NCBI GenBank assembly: GCA_028583405.1
Contig: CM053247.1
Coordinates: forward strand, 8,934,946-8,998,945
Source: Pogonophryne albipinna
Taxonomy: Eukaryota; Chordata; Actinopteri; Perciformes; Artedidraconidae
DNA: 64,000 nt
Direction: 5' to 3'
Part shown: one piece after another, positions 1 through 12,671 of the stretch
Numbering within the stretch: position 1 is the stretch's first letter
Layout of the letters: each line of letters opens with the position of its first letter
Notes under the pieces: model-generated
What the model was told of the DNA's origin: nothing
The model's input: the letters and a program-made list of their open reading frames with translations, nothing else
The model's database searches: none
Translations under genes and position numbers: made by a program

Positions 1-1179
1 TGTGTCGTTTAAAGGGAAACCCCAACACATTTTGTGATGGTGGTAAATGCCCAGGAATAAAATGCTGCCTTAGGTTACAAAGTCACCTAAAATGATGGTG
101 AGTGTATACAGATGCCCAATCCAAATACTTCACAATATAAAATGGTAACAAAAATCAGTGTACATTTATTAAATAAATGAATGCTTGTGTAGTTTTTGAA
201 AAACTTACATAGGATATAATTGTTACATTTAACATTTCTTTGTGTTCTTTTTTTGTACAGTCTTATTCTAAGCACTAAAAAAATGCATCCCACTGTATAA
301 TACAATCCTTTAGAGCTACATGTATGAATGGTATTACTGGGTTAATGCATTTTATGTTAAATAAACGTTTAGCTTCTTTGCTAACAACCATAATGACAGC
401 CAACATTGGAAGGTGTGAGGATTATTTTGGGTTCTTCCATGCAGTTTGCTGTTCATTGACATCCCGTTCAGAGTTCACTTGGAAACAAACGCAGCAGTGA
501 AAAAACATGGAAGCTCAAGGGAAAGAGGTGAAGACAGATTGAGTTTTTATTTGGCGTTTTCTTAGCTAAATTGTTGTGCTCTGCAGAGAGAAAGAAAGAA
601 ATAAGCCTCTGGCCATTTTCCTTTCTTTCTCTTGTTGTTTTTATCCAGGCTACTTCCTCTCTCCTCCCTGGCTGCCTGTAAATACCTCCAGCATCAATGA
701 CACTGCTCCTCTCTCTCTGTCCAGGCTATATGACGTGTATGTATGACATTATCAAACTAATATGGATGTTAAATAACAAAGTGCTCAACTGAAAAGGCTC
801 CTGTCTTTTGTCCTTGAATGAAATGACTAAAAAGGTTTGTAGTTTGCTGCATTAAAGAAATAGTGGATTACCAGAACATCTGTAGAACGATTTCAAGCAT
901 ATTTTTTAGTAAAACACAATCCTTTCATTGGTCAAAATGTCTCTTTTCTGGGACACTTGTTATTGGGTGACCCTGAAAAAACACTTAAAATAACTGCAAA
1001 CTAGAATGTGAATTGAGAAGAACGCATAGTGTGCCAATTTGCACACTTCTATTTGTGTTGAATAAAAATGTATTTCTTAATAAACAAAAACACACAGCTC
1101 TCCCTCAAATGTTCACAATTTGCATTTGCTCTGATGTTGCAGCACAAGAATGAAGTTGAAGTTCATGAAGACAGCTAAC
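1..1179. other. Gene-free AT-rich stretch
   Basis: I see no convincing coding exon, RNA gene or recognisable repeat here. Reading frames are short and AT-driven. A purine-rich patch near 583-600 and a pyrimidine-rich patch near 615-720 are the only compositional features. It may be intergenic or intronic. Confidence 0.5.
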
Positions 1180-1186
1180 TAACGTT

Positions 1187-3791
1187 CAACCCAGTCTCAC
1201 GGCATTTCGTGTTATAGTCACGACATTTAATCTATTGATTCGTGTTCACCAACACGATTTTCCCCTTTTTTTCGTGTCACACAGAACGATTTTAAAAGCA
1301 ATGTATTTCTATTGGTAGTATGTTTCGTGCCTGCAGCACGTCTTTTTGTCCGGTCGGGTCTTGGAAGACCGGAAGCTGTGGGGTTCATAAAAACATGTTC
1401 TTACTCAATATCAAGCCACGATTATTGTTTTTATTTTAAATGGTATAATGTCAGACTTTTTTTTCCGTCTGTGAGGAAAATAAATGGGGCTCAGTGCCTC
1501 AGAATACTGAAATCTGTATTTTTTAAAATATTTTGTTATTCTTTTCTAGATAACACACTGTTATTTACTCACCAATAACACACAATTATCCTTGCTTTTA
1601 TTTATTGGTTTAATTCCATAATCTCTGGCTTTTTTGGCGTCCGTCAGGAACTGAATTTCAAAATAAAAATAATCGGAAACAGACGTAGGCCTATATGGGA
1701 CATTTCGAGCATCATTGCGATACACAGCCACTGAACTGATTACCCAAGATCCTCAGCTATGGTTTAAGCTCGGTGATTGGATGTTTTAGCCGCAATGCAC
1801 GTTGGGATATGGTGTTAATGCGATATGAAATCCGAAAAATCCTACACATGCTGGCTATTGTGTTTCGGAAAATGTTCTATGGGACGTCTCTACTGAACGT
1901 TTTCATTTTTCCCACAATTAGAAGTTGCCAGTATTAAACACATTGGTGTTATCAAATGTAAAACATATAATTAATAAATGGGTGAAAATCGCTTGTATCC
2001 ATAATGCGCAGCATTAATATATACCCACATGACAGCTCATTGTTACTTTGTAATTCTACTCCACTACAATTCAGAGGTTAACCTGTTATTTTTACTCCAC
2101 TACAATTATTGTAGTTACTTTGCAGATTCTGATTAATGATGTGAAATATAAACAACCCTTAAATCAGACTTTAGTTACACCTGAGTAAAATTCAGGGAAG
2201 GTGATTGTCAAGTGCCAACAATCAGGCGAGATATTTGATAGTTGGTGCTTGAGAAGACTAAACATTTATCTGCAGATCCCTATAAAGTATATTAATTACT
2301 CGTTATTCTCTACTAATAGTTAATTAAACACGGTATATAATGGCTATTTTGCACATCCCTTTCAAGATGTCAAGATTTTCTAAGGTTTATTGACATATCA
2401 TATACACAACTAATTCAATAACGTGCTTTAACCACTAGGCGGTGCACACAAGGTACACACAGCCATAATAACTTTGTATTATTAGTGTAGGACACTTATG
2501 TATGTACAACATCTGAAGATGTGTAGTTTTATTCATGTTTTCACATCATTTTACATGATATTGCTATACTATTTCTCATGTTTTACTTCTACACATTAAT
2601 ATCTGATTTGTAAAACATCACAGACAGAAAGGTATATCCGTCATTTAATGGTAAGCTATTGAAATTCTGAATCCATAGATGTGTCTCCCATCACCCAAAA
2701 CCCCTGACTATTCTCGCAACTCAGTATTTACATTCTCATATTCAAAGAAAATCAGTAATATCTTTAAAAACTACAAGTCCCTGTCTATCAGCTGTGCACC
2801 GTTATGGTGTAAATACAGCCTATCTACCAATTGGATCAAATATAAAAGTCAGCCGAATTAGTGTTGATACTGCAAGGAGACGTATTGTGTGAAAAGAAAT
2901 TGAAGATGTTGTTTAATTGCTGATATATTTATGATCCACGTCACGTATTCAGTTTCCGTGGCAGTTCTTCCAGTTTGTCTAGAAGTCTTCTAATCAGGGC
3001 TCTATAAATAAATAACTACAGCAGATGTGTAATATGTAATGCAGCCGAACCGTGTATTACAATGCCGTTATGTGATGACTTTCAAAGAGAAAAGCAAGCA
3101 CACTCGGAATAAAGTATTATTTTCTTTTTTTAAAATGTTTTTCGGATTTCATAGCGCATAAACACCATATCCCAACGTGCATTGCGGCTAAACAATCCAA
3201 TCACCGAGCTTAAACCATAGCTGAGGATCTTGGGTAATCAGTTCAGTGGGTGTGTATATGTTTCCGGTTATTTTATTTTGAAATTCAGTTCCTGACGGAC
3301 GCCAAAAAAGCCAGAGATTATGGAATTAAACAAATAAATAAGGATAATTGTGTGTTATTGTTGAGTAAATAACAGTGTGTTATTTAGAAAAGAATAACAA
3401 ATTAGAAGGAAAAAAAGATTTAAAAAATACACATTTCAGTATTCTGAGGCTCTGAGCCCCATTTATTTTCCTGACTGATGGCAAAAAAAAGTCTGACATT
3501 ATACGATTTAAAATTAAAAACAATAATTGTGGCTTGATATTGAGTGAGAACCATAGACTGTATATATAAAGAACATGTTTTGCTGTTTTTTATGAAGCCC
3601 ACAGCTTCCGGTCTTCCAAGACCCGACCGGACAAAAAGACGTGTTGCAGGCACGAAACATACTACCAATAGAAATAGATTGCTTTCAAAATCGTTCTGTG
3701 TGACACAAAAAAAGGGGAAAAACCGTGTTGGTGAACACGAATCAATAGATTAAATGTCGTAACTAACACAAAATGCCGTGAGATTGGGTTG
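1187..3791. mobile_element. Foldback DNA transposon with ~660-bp terminal inverted repeats
   Basis: The first ~660 bases (1187-~1850) reappear inverted at ~3130-3791, starting from a shared CAACCCARTCTCACGGCATT tip. The element is about 2.6 kb and is bracketed by TAACGTT at 1180-1186 and 3792-3798, a likely 7-bp target duplication. The 1.3-kb centre holds no reading frame resembling a transposase, so this is a non-autonomous element. Short open frames in the two arms are mirror images of each other and not genes. Long inverted ends with a 7-9 bp duplication could suggest a Mutator-like or other long-TIR family, but I cannot assign the superfamily by eye. Confidence 0.7.
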
Positions 3792-3798
3792 TAACGTT

Positions 3799-6042
3799 AG
3801 CCCTCCAGCTAGCCAGGGTTAGGGTTAGTAGCCTAAGGGGGTGAAAAGTTAGGACGATTCTAAGGGCCCGTGACTGACAGGAGCCCAAACTATTTTAGAA
3901 CATTAAGAAAAAATGTTTAAGTAACCAATGTGATATCTTTTCATGGGGCCCAAAATCCCTGGCGGCGACCCTGCAGCTAGCTAACGTTAGCCCTCCAGCT
4001 AGCTAACATTAGCTCTCCAGCTGTTACATAGTGGACTAAGGCTTCATATATTAACTTTTAATAGCTGTGTTCTCATTAACGTTACCATTAGCAAGAAACA
4101 GATTGATAATATATCTAATAAAGTGATGACAGCATCATAATTATCAATGCTGTTAGCATGGTGGCTAACTAACAATCGACGTGAAGTTGGACAAATATGA
4201 CTATGTAATGCAGCAAGAACATACATTGAAAATAGTTCATGTTTAAACTACTTTTAATGTATGTGCTTGCAAAATACAATACATTCTTTAAATTAAAGAA
4301 TGAATTGTATTTTTTCTATAGATTTGTAGGTAGTTTCTCCTTACATCAGAACAACACCCACAACCTGAGGACATGTCTTGAAATCAGCATGTTTGCACCT
4401 TAGCACATAAGTTATGTTAAAGAATGATTTAAAGTACTTTCTCTGGAGCTAAGCACAGCACCTGTTCTCCATGAAAGACTGCAAACCTGTCCTGACAATC
4501 ATTTTTTAATATCCAAAACTGACCGGCAGCATTTGATTTCTTACTGGATGCCAGAAGTAGTATGAAGGAAGCATGATTTACTCCCATGTATTAACATAGT
4601 AGGCCTATACTAAGTATCATACTATCTACAGTACACATAATTTCCATTGGTGGTGATGCGTTTCAGCCACCAGATGGTGCAGGTGCTTAAAAGATTAGTT
4701 AGATCTGTGAGTTCACAATGGAGTTTCCAGAATCTGATTATTCATAAAACCCTGCAGGCAAACAAAGAAGTATATTTGACCATGAATTGAATCAAACATG
4801 TCATCTTTGTGTCCAGATAGAGACTTACATGATTATGCTGACAATACTTAATTATTCCTATACCTTCCTGTTGTCCTCGGTTCAAATTTGACCCATTAAA
4901 AATGTGTTTAACTGTGGATAAAGGTTTATTTTAGTGCCAGAAAAATAACATGTTTGCTCGTAGGCTATACTACGTGTTTTCACGAGAAAGGTATAATGAT
5001 CACTTTCATTAAGTTTTGGATTTGATTAAATTTGTATAGCTATATCTGTTATCTTCTGGAGTCAAGTTTGTAAATACTTCAACATTCTTTCCTTTTTTAA
5101 CTCAGAAATTAGCTTTGATTGTTTTGTAAATGAGATCTTTGACCATACATTTCAAAAAGGAGAGTACATCTTGTGGTTAGGAATAAAGTTGCCCTAAAAG
5201 GTGAAACATAGATTTTGGTGATTATTTATACTATATGCTTTATAAAGAGTCAAACCAGGAAGGTACAAGTTGATAGGAAGACAACACAAGGGTTAAAATG
5301 CAGGTTGCACAGTTTTGTTTTGAGCTCTAAGAATTATTTTAAACTCCCATAAGATACAAAGCAGTCTTGCAGATTTTCCATGACATGTTTAGTGTTATGT
5401 TAGCTTAGTCTTGACTTTTTCATATTTTAAGCAAGTATTTTATAAACTTTACTTTTTTCATATTTCTGATCATATTTGTCATCTTGCAGAAACACGTCCA
5501 AACCTTAACTTACACACTATTCTTATGAATTGGATTTGCGTCACATTCCTCTTCCTCTTCCTTTTTCCAAGGTACAACATGATATTCTCCTGAACTATGG
5601 ACATATTTCAACATGAAATGGGTTGCATCATTCAGGGGAATCTACAAGGAAATTGACAGCAAGCCAGGGGATTAGGCAACATTGGGGAAGTTACTCAACA
5701 AAAGCAATGTTTATATTAGTGCTGCTAATCACCATGACATCAAAGAGGTGAAGAACAAATATTCCTTTCTGCTATTACGTTCACATGAAACCCCTCACCT
5801 TGGTAAACACGTTTCCTTGTTAATGTGAAACATAATCTCTTGCTTTTTCCAGGAGGTGTATGGAGGATTAAAAGGTGAATTGGTGAAACTCAAATGAAGG
5901 GTTACCTTGATAGAGAGGTGTGTTGTGGAAGTGAGAACTCAATCTACTTAATCATACTGAGAATCCATTTAAAGCCCACTTCTAAATATCAAGTAGAAGT
6001 TTCTCATATCAGCCTGTAAATCTGCAATTCTCAAAATTCATC
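3799..6042. other. Non-coding stretch with GCTAACGTTAGC-type repeats
   Basis: No gene is recognisable. At about 3795-4085 there are imperfect repeats of a CTAGCTAACGTTAGCCCTCC-like unit, followed by a ~100-bp stretch that reappears in diverged form at 12675-12790. The remainder is AT-rich with only short open frames. Confidence 0.45.
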
Positions 6043-6050
6043 TCACAATC

Positions 6051-9000
6051 CAGGGCCGTATTCATGGAGTCAACATTGGGGGGGACCAAAAATTCAATAC
6101 AAATTTGAATACTAATTTCCTGCCATTCTAAAGGAAAATACATAAAAAATCACTAACACATTGGATACTTTAAAACCTGTTAAACCCCATGCCCCTGCCC
6201 GTGGGGGCAAAACACAACAATAGTCATGAAACTGTGTCTCAGGCATGGGTGTAGGAAGCATCCTCAATGTGGGTGGGACAATTTGACTGGGGGTGTGGGC
6301 GGGCGGGGGACCTAACCTCCTCTAGGGGGGTCCGGGAGCATGCTCCCCCGGGAAGATTTTTTTTTTAAATGTTGATGTTAAAAGCATCAATCTGGTGCAC
6401 TTTGAGAGCAAAATTAGGGACTAAATCTATGGAAACATCTCAACAACACCCATGTGAAACAGAACTGAACAGATTTACTTTTTCTTTATGCATATTTTAC
6501 AAATCACTCCCTTTTTAAACTGTAGTATGAGTTGGAATGATTTCATACCTGTTATTCTGTTATTCTCTTATTTTGTATAACTATAATGATCATATAAAGG
6601 TGTGCCTTGGAAATACTTGTTTTGCATCAATCCTGATACAGGGTACTTATTATATGTTATAGTTTGGATTCCTAAAGCTTTTAGTCTACTATCCCATCAT
6701 TCAAGGGTGGTTTTCACACTAAGTACCGGTAATGGTTTATTTTTTGCACGGACACTATCATTTACATTTTTTTACTATGTTCAATCTGAATTTACTTTAA
6801 AAACATCTATATTGATTCTGACTTTTTCTACATCCAACTCACAGGTTTATCATTACTTTGAGAGAAAAGATTATTAATTTAACCATTTTTAGAAGAGAAG
6901 ATACATCAACATCAATTGTTCTGGGAATGTCATTTTCAAACCTGAGACCTGAAAAACAGGCTTGGGGGTTAACTGGTTAAAATGTTTTACAAAAATGTCT
7001 AACTGTGCATTGTATTACATCGCCCTATTTTATCTAGTTTAGCTTTTCTTGTTTTGTTGTTTGTAATGGCAGAGATTAGGGATGAATAAAGTACAACTAT
7101 AACCATAATCACATTAAAGCATTTCAATCCATAAAAAGGTCTGTGCCACGCAATTTCAGTAGAAACAGGAAAACTTTATTGCCCTTTTGTTTTACAGCCA
7201 CGACTCGCACTAGCTGCTTGCCGCTCATTCAAAATCAAAAAGACCCCCAACTTCCTCCCAGACACCCGCCCAAAAAGCCCAACCCTCAAGTAAAGGACCC
7301 AAAAGCCTTTTTGCGCTTATCGTTGGCACTGATAAAAGACTGGCATATTCCTTCAAGGTCCAGTCTGTCCAGTTTCTTCTGGTGCACATGGCATATGGCC
7401 ACATTATTCAGCCTCGTTTGACTCATCGATGATCTAAGCCATGTCTTAAGCCTCCTCAGGGCACTAAAACTCCTCTCAGCCTCTGCAGAAGAGGCAGGGA
7501 CGACCAACAGAAGCCTTACTAAAGCTTCCACCTGACCGAAGAGACCTCTCACCTCTGGCACCATTTCCCGAATAACACTAGCAACATCTGAGCTTGTTTC
7601 ATAGGTGTAATTCGCCCCAAACATGGCCAGCTGCACCTGCAGTAGTCTTGAATTCAATTCAGGATACTCTTCTACCACCTTGTCCATGTCTCCGTGTAGC
7701 AGCACATTTTCAAGCTGCTGCAGCTTGTGGAATCCAGCTTGTTCAAACCTCTCTATGAATTGAGTATTCACTGTGTCCAAGGCATTGTAGAATTGGACTC
7801 TGTACAAGGACTGGGCATCGGGATGGATATGGGCTGCAGCCTGACTGGTGTAACGCTTTGTAGGTTTGCGGACATGAGGGATCTGAATTGGTTGTAGGTC
7901 CAACTTTGTTGCCACAGCAGTTGCTTTCGAGAACAATACATCAAAATGCTCCTCCGTTCGTTTGACCTGCATGCTTGTTTTGACATGGTCTACAGCCTCC
8001 AACATGCCTGAAACGGTCTGTTTCCTAAGCTGCAGGGAGGTGTTCAGGCACTCCAAATCCCCCATCAGGTCTTCAGCCATTAAAAGGCCGAGCACAGTGT
8101 TCCCTTTAAGAAATGTTCCATGAAGACCATTGGCCTTGGCTGAAGTTTCAGGTGAGCTGCATGATGCCATTTCTTCAAGGGCCATCAGCACTGACTCATA
8201 CTGCTTGAGAACTGAGCGGATGGCAGGGGTACGTACAGTCCACCTGGTGGGACAGAGAGGCTTCAATGAGGTGAAAGTTGAACCATGCTCTGATTTTGCG
8301 ATATTCTGGAAAATCAACTTGAACTTGCCAGATTGATTAAAGAAGCCCCCCAATTCATGGACCAGACCCATTGCATCTCTTACTAGTGGAGAGGCTCCAC
8401 AGGCAGCCTGCGTAATTAAGTTCACGCAGTGGGGACCACAGTGACAATACACAGCCAGCGGTTGTTCTTTCCTTAAAATGGCTTGTACTCCCTGCAATCG
8501 TCCAGCCATGTTTGCGGCACCATCATAAGTTTGTCCTCGGAGTTGAGACAGAGGAAGCTGTAGGCGCGTCATCACATCACATGCCATCTTGGCTATATTT
8601 TGCCCTGTTGTTGATGACACTTGGTAGATTCCCAGGAATTCTTCCTTTGGTTGTAGATCTGCATCTACAGAGCGCACACATATTGACTCCTGCTCAACTC
8701 CTGATATATCTTGGGTGCCATCAATGATAATTGCGAACTGGACCACTGGCATTGATGTTATTTCCGACACAATTTCTTTGATGATTGTATTGGCCATCAC
8801 CTTCAACAGTTCGTTCTGCAATTCCGGACTGGTGAAATCGAGGGGACCTTTTAGCCAGGAGGTCAGCTCTGCATCGCCCGTTGCCTTGTACTTTAGAAGC
8901 TGGCTTAAATTCCCACTCTCCTTCTGATCGCCTCGAAAAGCCAGACCTTGCCGCGCCAAGTACCTCACACCCTCAACAATCTTCATCAGATTTCTTCTTG

Positions 9001-10966
9001 CTTGTTGCTGCCGTCTTTCAAGCTCATGTGAAAGTTGCACATTAACAGGCTCTGGCTCCTGAATCCTAGTCATCACAGCTAATTTGTGACACTGGCTGTG
9101 TTTATGCACACTAAATTTCTCCAGTGCCTTCTTCCAATTGTTAAAACCAGTCTTGACAAACGCTGAATCTGCTTTTGACGCAAGCTTAGACTTTTGTGCT
9201 GCAAAGTATTTAGCACAATAGAAACAGAGGACCCCTTTTACAGAGGGGCTGTAATGGAGCCATGTATGATCTTCAAACCACTTCTCCTGAAAGTAGAGTA
9301 TTCTATTTGATAGGGTTTGACTGGGTATGACTTTCACATTTGGATGATTTGGGCAAAGTCCAAGCTCCTCCCCTTCCTTTCCTGTACCTTCATTTTCGCC
9401 TGCCTGGCTGCTCTCTCTCACATTGTCAAACTCACTCTCCCTGCTTGATGGTATTATCTGAAATACATATGAGGATGATCTCATCTTAAATTAACATTAA
9501 CATTAGACTGCTATGTTGTCATTATTCTGTTTTAACCATCAATATAGCTCCTTTCTGACTTACCTCCATGTCACCAGCGCACACTCTCCCTGTCTGGTCG
9601 CCATGCTCACATTCTCTCTCTCCCTCGCTCTCTTTACTCTGAACACACCAGAGTGAACATGGAAGAAATATCAGTAAACTATTGACTAGAAAGACTGTTG
9701 ATACACATTATACATATGGGGGGACACAGGAGTCTGTACATTAACATTAGACTGCTATGTTGTCATTATTCTGTCTTAATCATCAATATAGCTCCTTTCT
9801 GACTTACCTCCATGTCACCAGCGCACACTCTCCCTGTCTGGTTGCCATGCTCACATTCTCTCTCTCCCTCTCTCTCTTTACTCTGAACACACTAGAGTGA
9901 ACATGGAAGAAATATTATCAGTAAACAAGCTATCTGACTGGTAACAATACTCACTTTCTCACTGCTCTTAACTTACTTTTTTTCTTTTCTGAGGCTGCCC
10001 AAAAAACTGTCTAATGTCACTGCCACCCTTCCTCTTGCTCATGCTTACAGCTTGACCTCTGCGATCTGCAGTTGCTGATGTGATGAATACGGGTCAGCAG
10101 CGCTGGATATAAGATAATTAAACATGTTTATTAGCAATTCTGAGCGTTCTAAACCCAGCACAAGCTATGATGCACACTGCAAACCTCCTGCGTGTGAGTA
10201 TCTTTTAAATGCTTCTGACGATTATGAAATACTATTTCATAATAATTGTAGAGTATTTATTATTTAATTAATTCTGGCACCTTTGGTATTCCATAGGTGT
10301 CACACATCACAGTTTTAAATCTTTCCACACCCTACAAATTACAAAATAAAATAGAAATAATCCACATGAATAAATATCTATTGGATTACATCCAAAACGA
10401 CACCGTCATTTTCCACATAGCTGACACTAGCCCGCCAAACCCTGGCTAACAACTGAAACCAGCTAGCCCACAGCTAGTTAGCTACTATTCCTGAAAAGTT
10501 CGGTTTTAACATCAGAACTACAAGTTACTTACACAAAGAAGCTAAACCGGAGGGTTCATTAACATTACCATTACGAAATAAAATAATATAGATTACTTTA
10601 GGGCTAACTAGAAAAGATACCAGAACTGATGGAGGGCAAATTAAAACATGACTGACCTGCTTGGAGTATCAAGCTAACTGAAGGTGGACTCAGACGTGCA
10701 ACAGCGAAATACACCCCCGGGTACAAAATAAGGAACCAATTTACATATGAAAAGAAATATCATTTTGGTGAAGTTCACAATAACAGAAAATATAGATTTT
10801 CAAGTATACAAATAACCAAAATAAAGAAGTCATAGAATAGCAATTTTATTTTAATAAAAAAAGAAACTTTTTTTTTTTTTGCTATTTATTGGGGGGGACA
10901 TTTTGAGTGTATCTGAATATTGGGGGGGATGTGTCCCCCCCAATGTATATGGTGAATACGGCCCTG
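6051..10966 (-). mobile_element. Complete hAT transposon with perfect 8-bp target duplication
   Basis: The ends are CAGGGCCGTATTCA at 6051 and its inverted match ending at 10966. The flanks TCACAATC at 6043-6050 and 10967-10974 are identical, which is the 8-bp duplication diagnostic of hAT insertion. Runs of G just inside both ends extend the imperfect terminal repeats. The interior carries a transposase gene on the minus strand. It also carries a nested dispersed repeat (about 6175-6245 and 6600-6990) that recurs inverted near 24.5-25.7 kb. Intact ends plus an open transposase suggest a young, possibly still mobile element. Confidence 0.9.
7286..10042 (-). CDS. hAT transposase, TTF-type zinc finger / ZMYM1-like, four predicted exons
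   Basis: It would catalyse cut-and-paste movement of the surrounding element. The main exon (7286-9457) is a long open frame; read from an in-frame ATG at 9484 it is 732 residues. It has a TTF-type zinc finger (residues ~58-135, with the CFYC pair at 87-90), a DUF4371-like core with IIIDG (Asp ~255) and DGAANM (Asp ~321), and a C-terminal hAT dimerisation region with AEAERSFSALRRLKT (~667-681). I infer upstream exons. Exon 1 at 9977-10042 begins MSKRKGGSDIRQFFG, the basic start common in this family. Two near-identical 75-bp exons lie at 9808-9882 and 9564-9638. Splice sites fit GT-AG and every junction is phase 0. No stop or frameshift is visible. Whether both 75-bp exons are used is unknown. 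Confidence 0.85.
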
Positions 10967-10974
10967 TCACAATC

Positions 10975-11570
10975 CATCTATTATTTTCTGTATGTTATGT
11001 ATACAAAACCCCTTCATCAGAGATGCCCAAATAAAATTGTATGCGCTTGACTTAACCAAGGTTTTAAATGACTATGAAAGGAGTTGTGCAATCTCACAAA
11101 AAGATGCCAACTCAGTAGCTTTCCAAAAGCTCAGAATCTACTATCAGAAATCCAAATTTCCCGGTGAAACAATTCATGACAGAGAATTGAAAGTGTCTAA
11201 AGTCCTGAAGGAAAACTTTGGAATATTCAAAATAAGGCTTTCTTTTACAAAATCTACAATACATTCGCAATAATGAGTGGAACAATAGCTGAATGTGAGT
11301 AAGCGTCTTAGAATCGGCATGTTATAGAAATGATAATCCTAAAAGAGCAACAATGAGCAACAGGCATTATGGGACTTAAGGACAGGATTGGAATCTACAG
11401 TAGATAATGTGTTTTAAGCAATGTGTGACTGGAAGCTGGGAAAAAATAAATAATGAGATGAATTGTTTTACATAAAATAAATGGAAAATAATGCTTATTT
11501 AATCAAAACGTTGCATTGAGTTGTAAGAATTGGGCTGGGAGCCTAACGTTAGCCCTTCAGCTAATAATAA
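10975..11570. other. Non-coding stretch
   Basis: A 93-codon open frame at 10992-11273 has no recognisable family features and looks fortuitous. I see nothing else except a short CTAACGTTAGCCCTTCAGC motif near 11540, of the kind also found near 3.8-4.0 kb. Confidence 0.35.
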
Positions 11571-11574
11571 TAAC

Positions 11575-12664
11575 AATACATTTGATTTAGAGCCGCCTTT
11601 CAAAGCACCCAATGACCCCTTACAATTCAGAAAATATTCTTAAAAAAGCTTCAAAAGGACAGTAACAGGGAACATGTAGCACTACAGTGAGAGGGCTGAT
11701 CTGAACAGGGACGTGAATGTGGTAATGTGTCAGACTGTCGGATGTGTGGGGGGAGAGAGTTCCGTAGTTTGGGAGCAGTGCAGCTAAAACCCTGAGCACA
11801 TGGTGACTGGGCGTGGGGTGGGGATGGTTAGCAGGTCAGCAGAGGAAGAGCGGAAGGAGCGAGAGGGGGTGTACTCCTGAAGGAGGTCAGCCAGATAGGT
11901 GGGGGCCAGGTCGCGAAGGGCTTTGAATGTGAGCAGGAGATTTTTGTAGTCAATCCGGCACTTTACAGGGAGCATGTGCAGTTGGATGAGGAGAGTTCTG
12001 AATGATTTGGTGTTGATTGAAGAGTTTGCTGGGAAGGCCTGAGAGGATGGTATTGTCAATGCAGGATGTTACAAATGCATGAACCATGACTTCAGGGATG
12101 GATTGAGACAGGGATGGGTGGAGTCTGGAGATGTTTAGTATATGAAAGAATGCAGTCCGGGTGATGTTTTTTATGTCGGGCGCAAATGAGAGGGAGCTGT
12201 CCAGAATAACACCAAGGTTCTTGACTTGGGTGGAATAGGGAAACCGTCTATGATTAGGTCTGGGGCAGAGGGGGGTCAAGCTTTGGAGAGGATGGATTTG
12301 GAGCCAACGAGCAGGCGTTTTGCTCCCATTGACCTTAAGGAAGTTACGGCTCATCCAACTCCTGATGTCCTGGAGGCAGGTGGTGAGAGAGGTGGGGGGC
12401 AGGGCAGTGTTGGGTTTGGTGGATGTGTATACCTGTGTGTCGTCAGCATAACAGTGACATTTGGAATCATGGTGACGGAGGATAGTGCCAAGGGGAAGGA
12501 GGTAAATGATGATGAGGAGTGGACCCAAAACTGACCCCTGGGGGACACCATGTGAAACAGTGGAGCAGCTAGACTTGTGGTTATTGAGTTGAATAAACTG
12601 TTTTCTGTCTGTAAGGTAGGATGAAAACCAGGAGAGTGCAGCACCAGTGATCCAAATGTCTGCC
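11575..12664 (-). mobile_element. LINE reverse-transcriptase fragment (L2/CR1-like)
   Basis: On the minus strand 11950-12528 encodes reverse-transcriptase motifs, including a CYADDTQVY block (the catalytic YADD) followed by a DIRSWMSRNFLKVN-type stretch. Sequence to ~11640 encodes the usual C-terminal tail (FKALRDLAPTYLADLL and similar) in a shifted frame. The 5' end with endonuclease and most of the polymerase is missing. Two or more frame changes separate the blocks, so this is a dead 5'-truncated copy. The clade is judged from motif resemblance only. Confidence 0.8.
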
Positions 12665-12671
12665 AGACGCT

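Noticed and set aside
1312..1578. 88-codon frame starting MVVCFVPAARLFVRSGLGRPE, repeated on the other strand at 3420-3668
   Set aside because: These are the two mirror-image arms of the foldback element. The similarity comes from the inverted repeat, not from a conserved protein.
6602..6877. 91-codon frame similar to frames at 24673-24870 and 39209-39487
   Set aside because: The shared sequence is a dispersed repeat. No domain is recognised, and the frames break at different points, so I list the repeat and not a gene.
11784..12534. Possible intact host gene on either strand at the RT fragment
   Set aside because: The YADD block and LINE tail identify a retrotransposon; plus-strand frames are antisense shadows.
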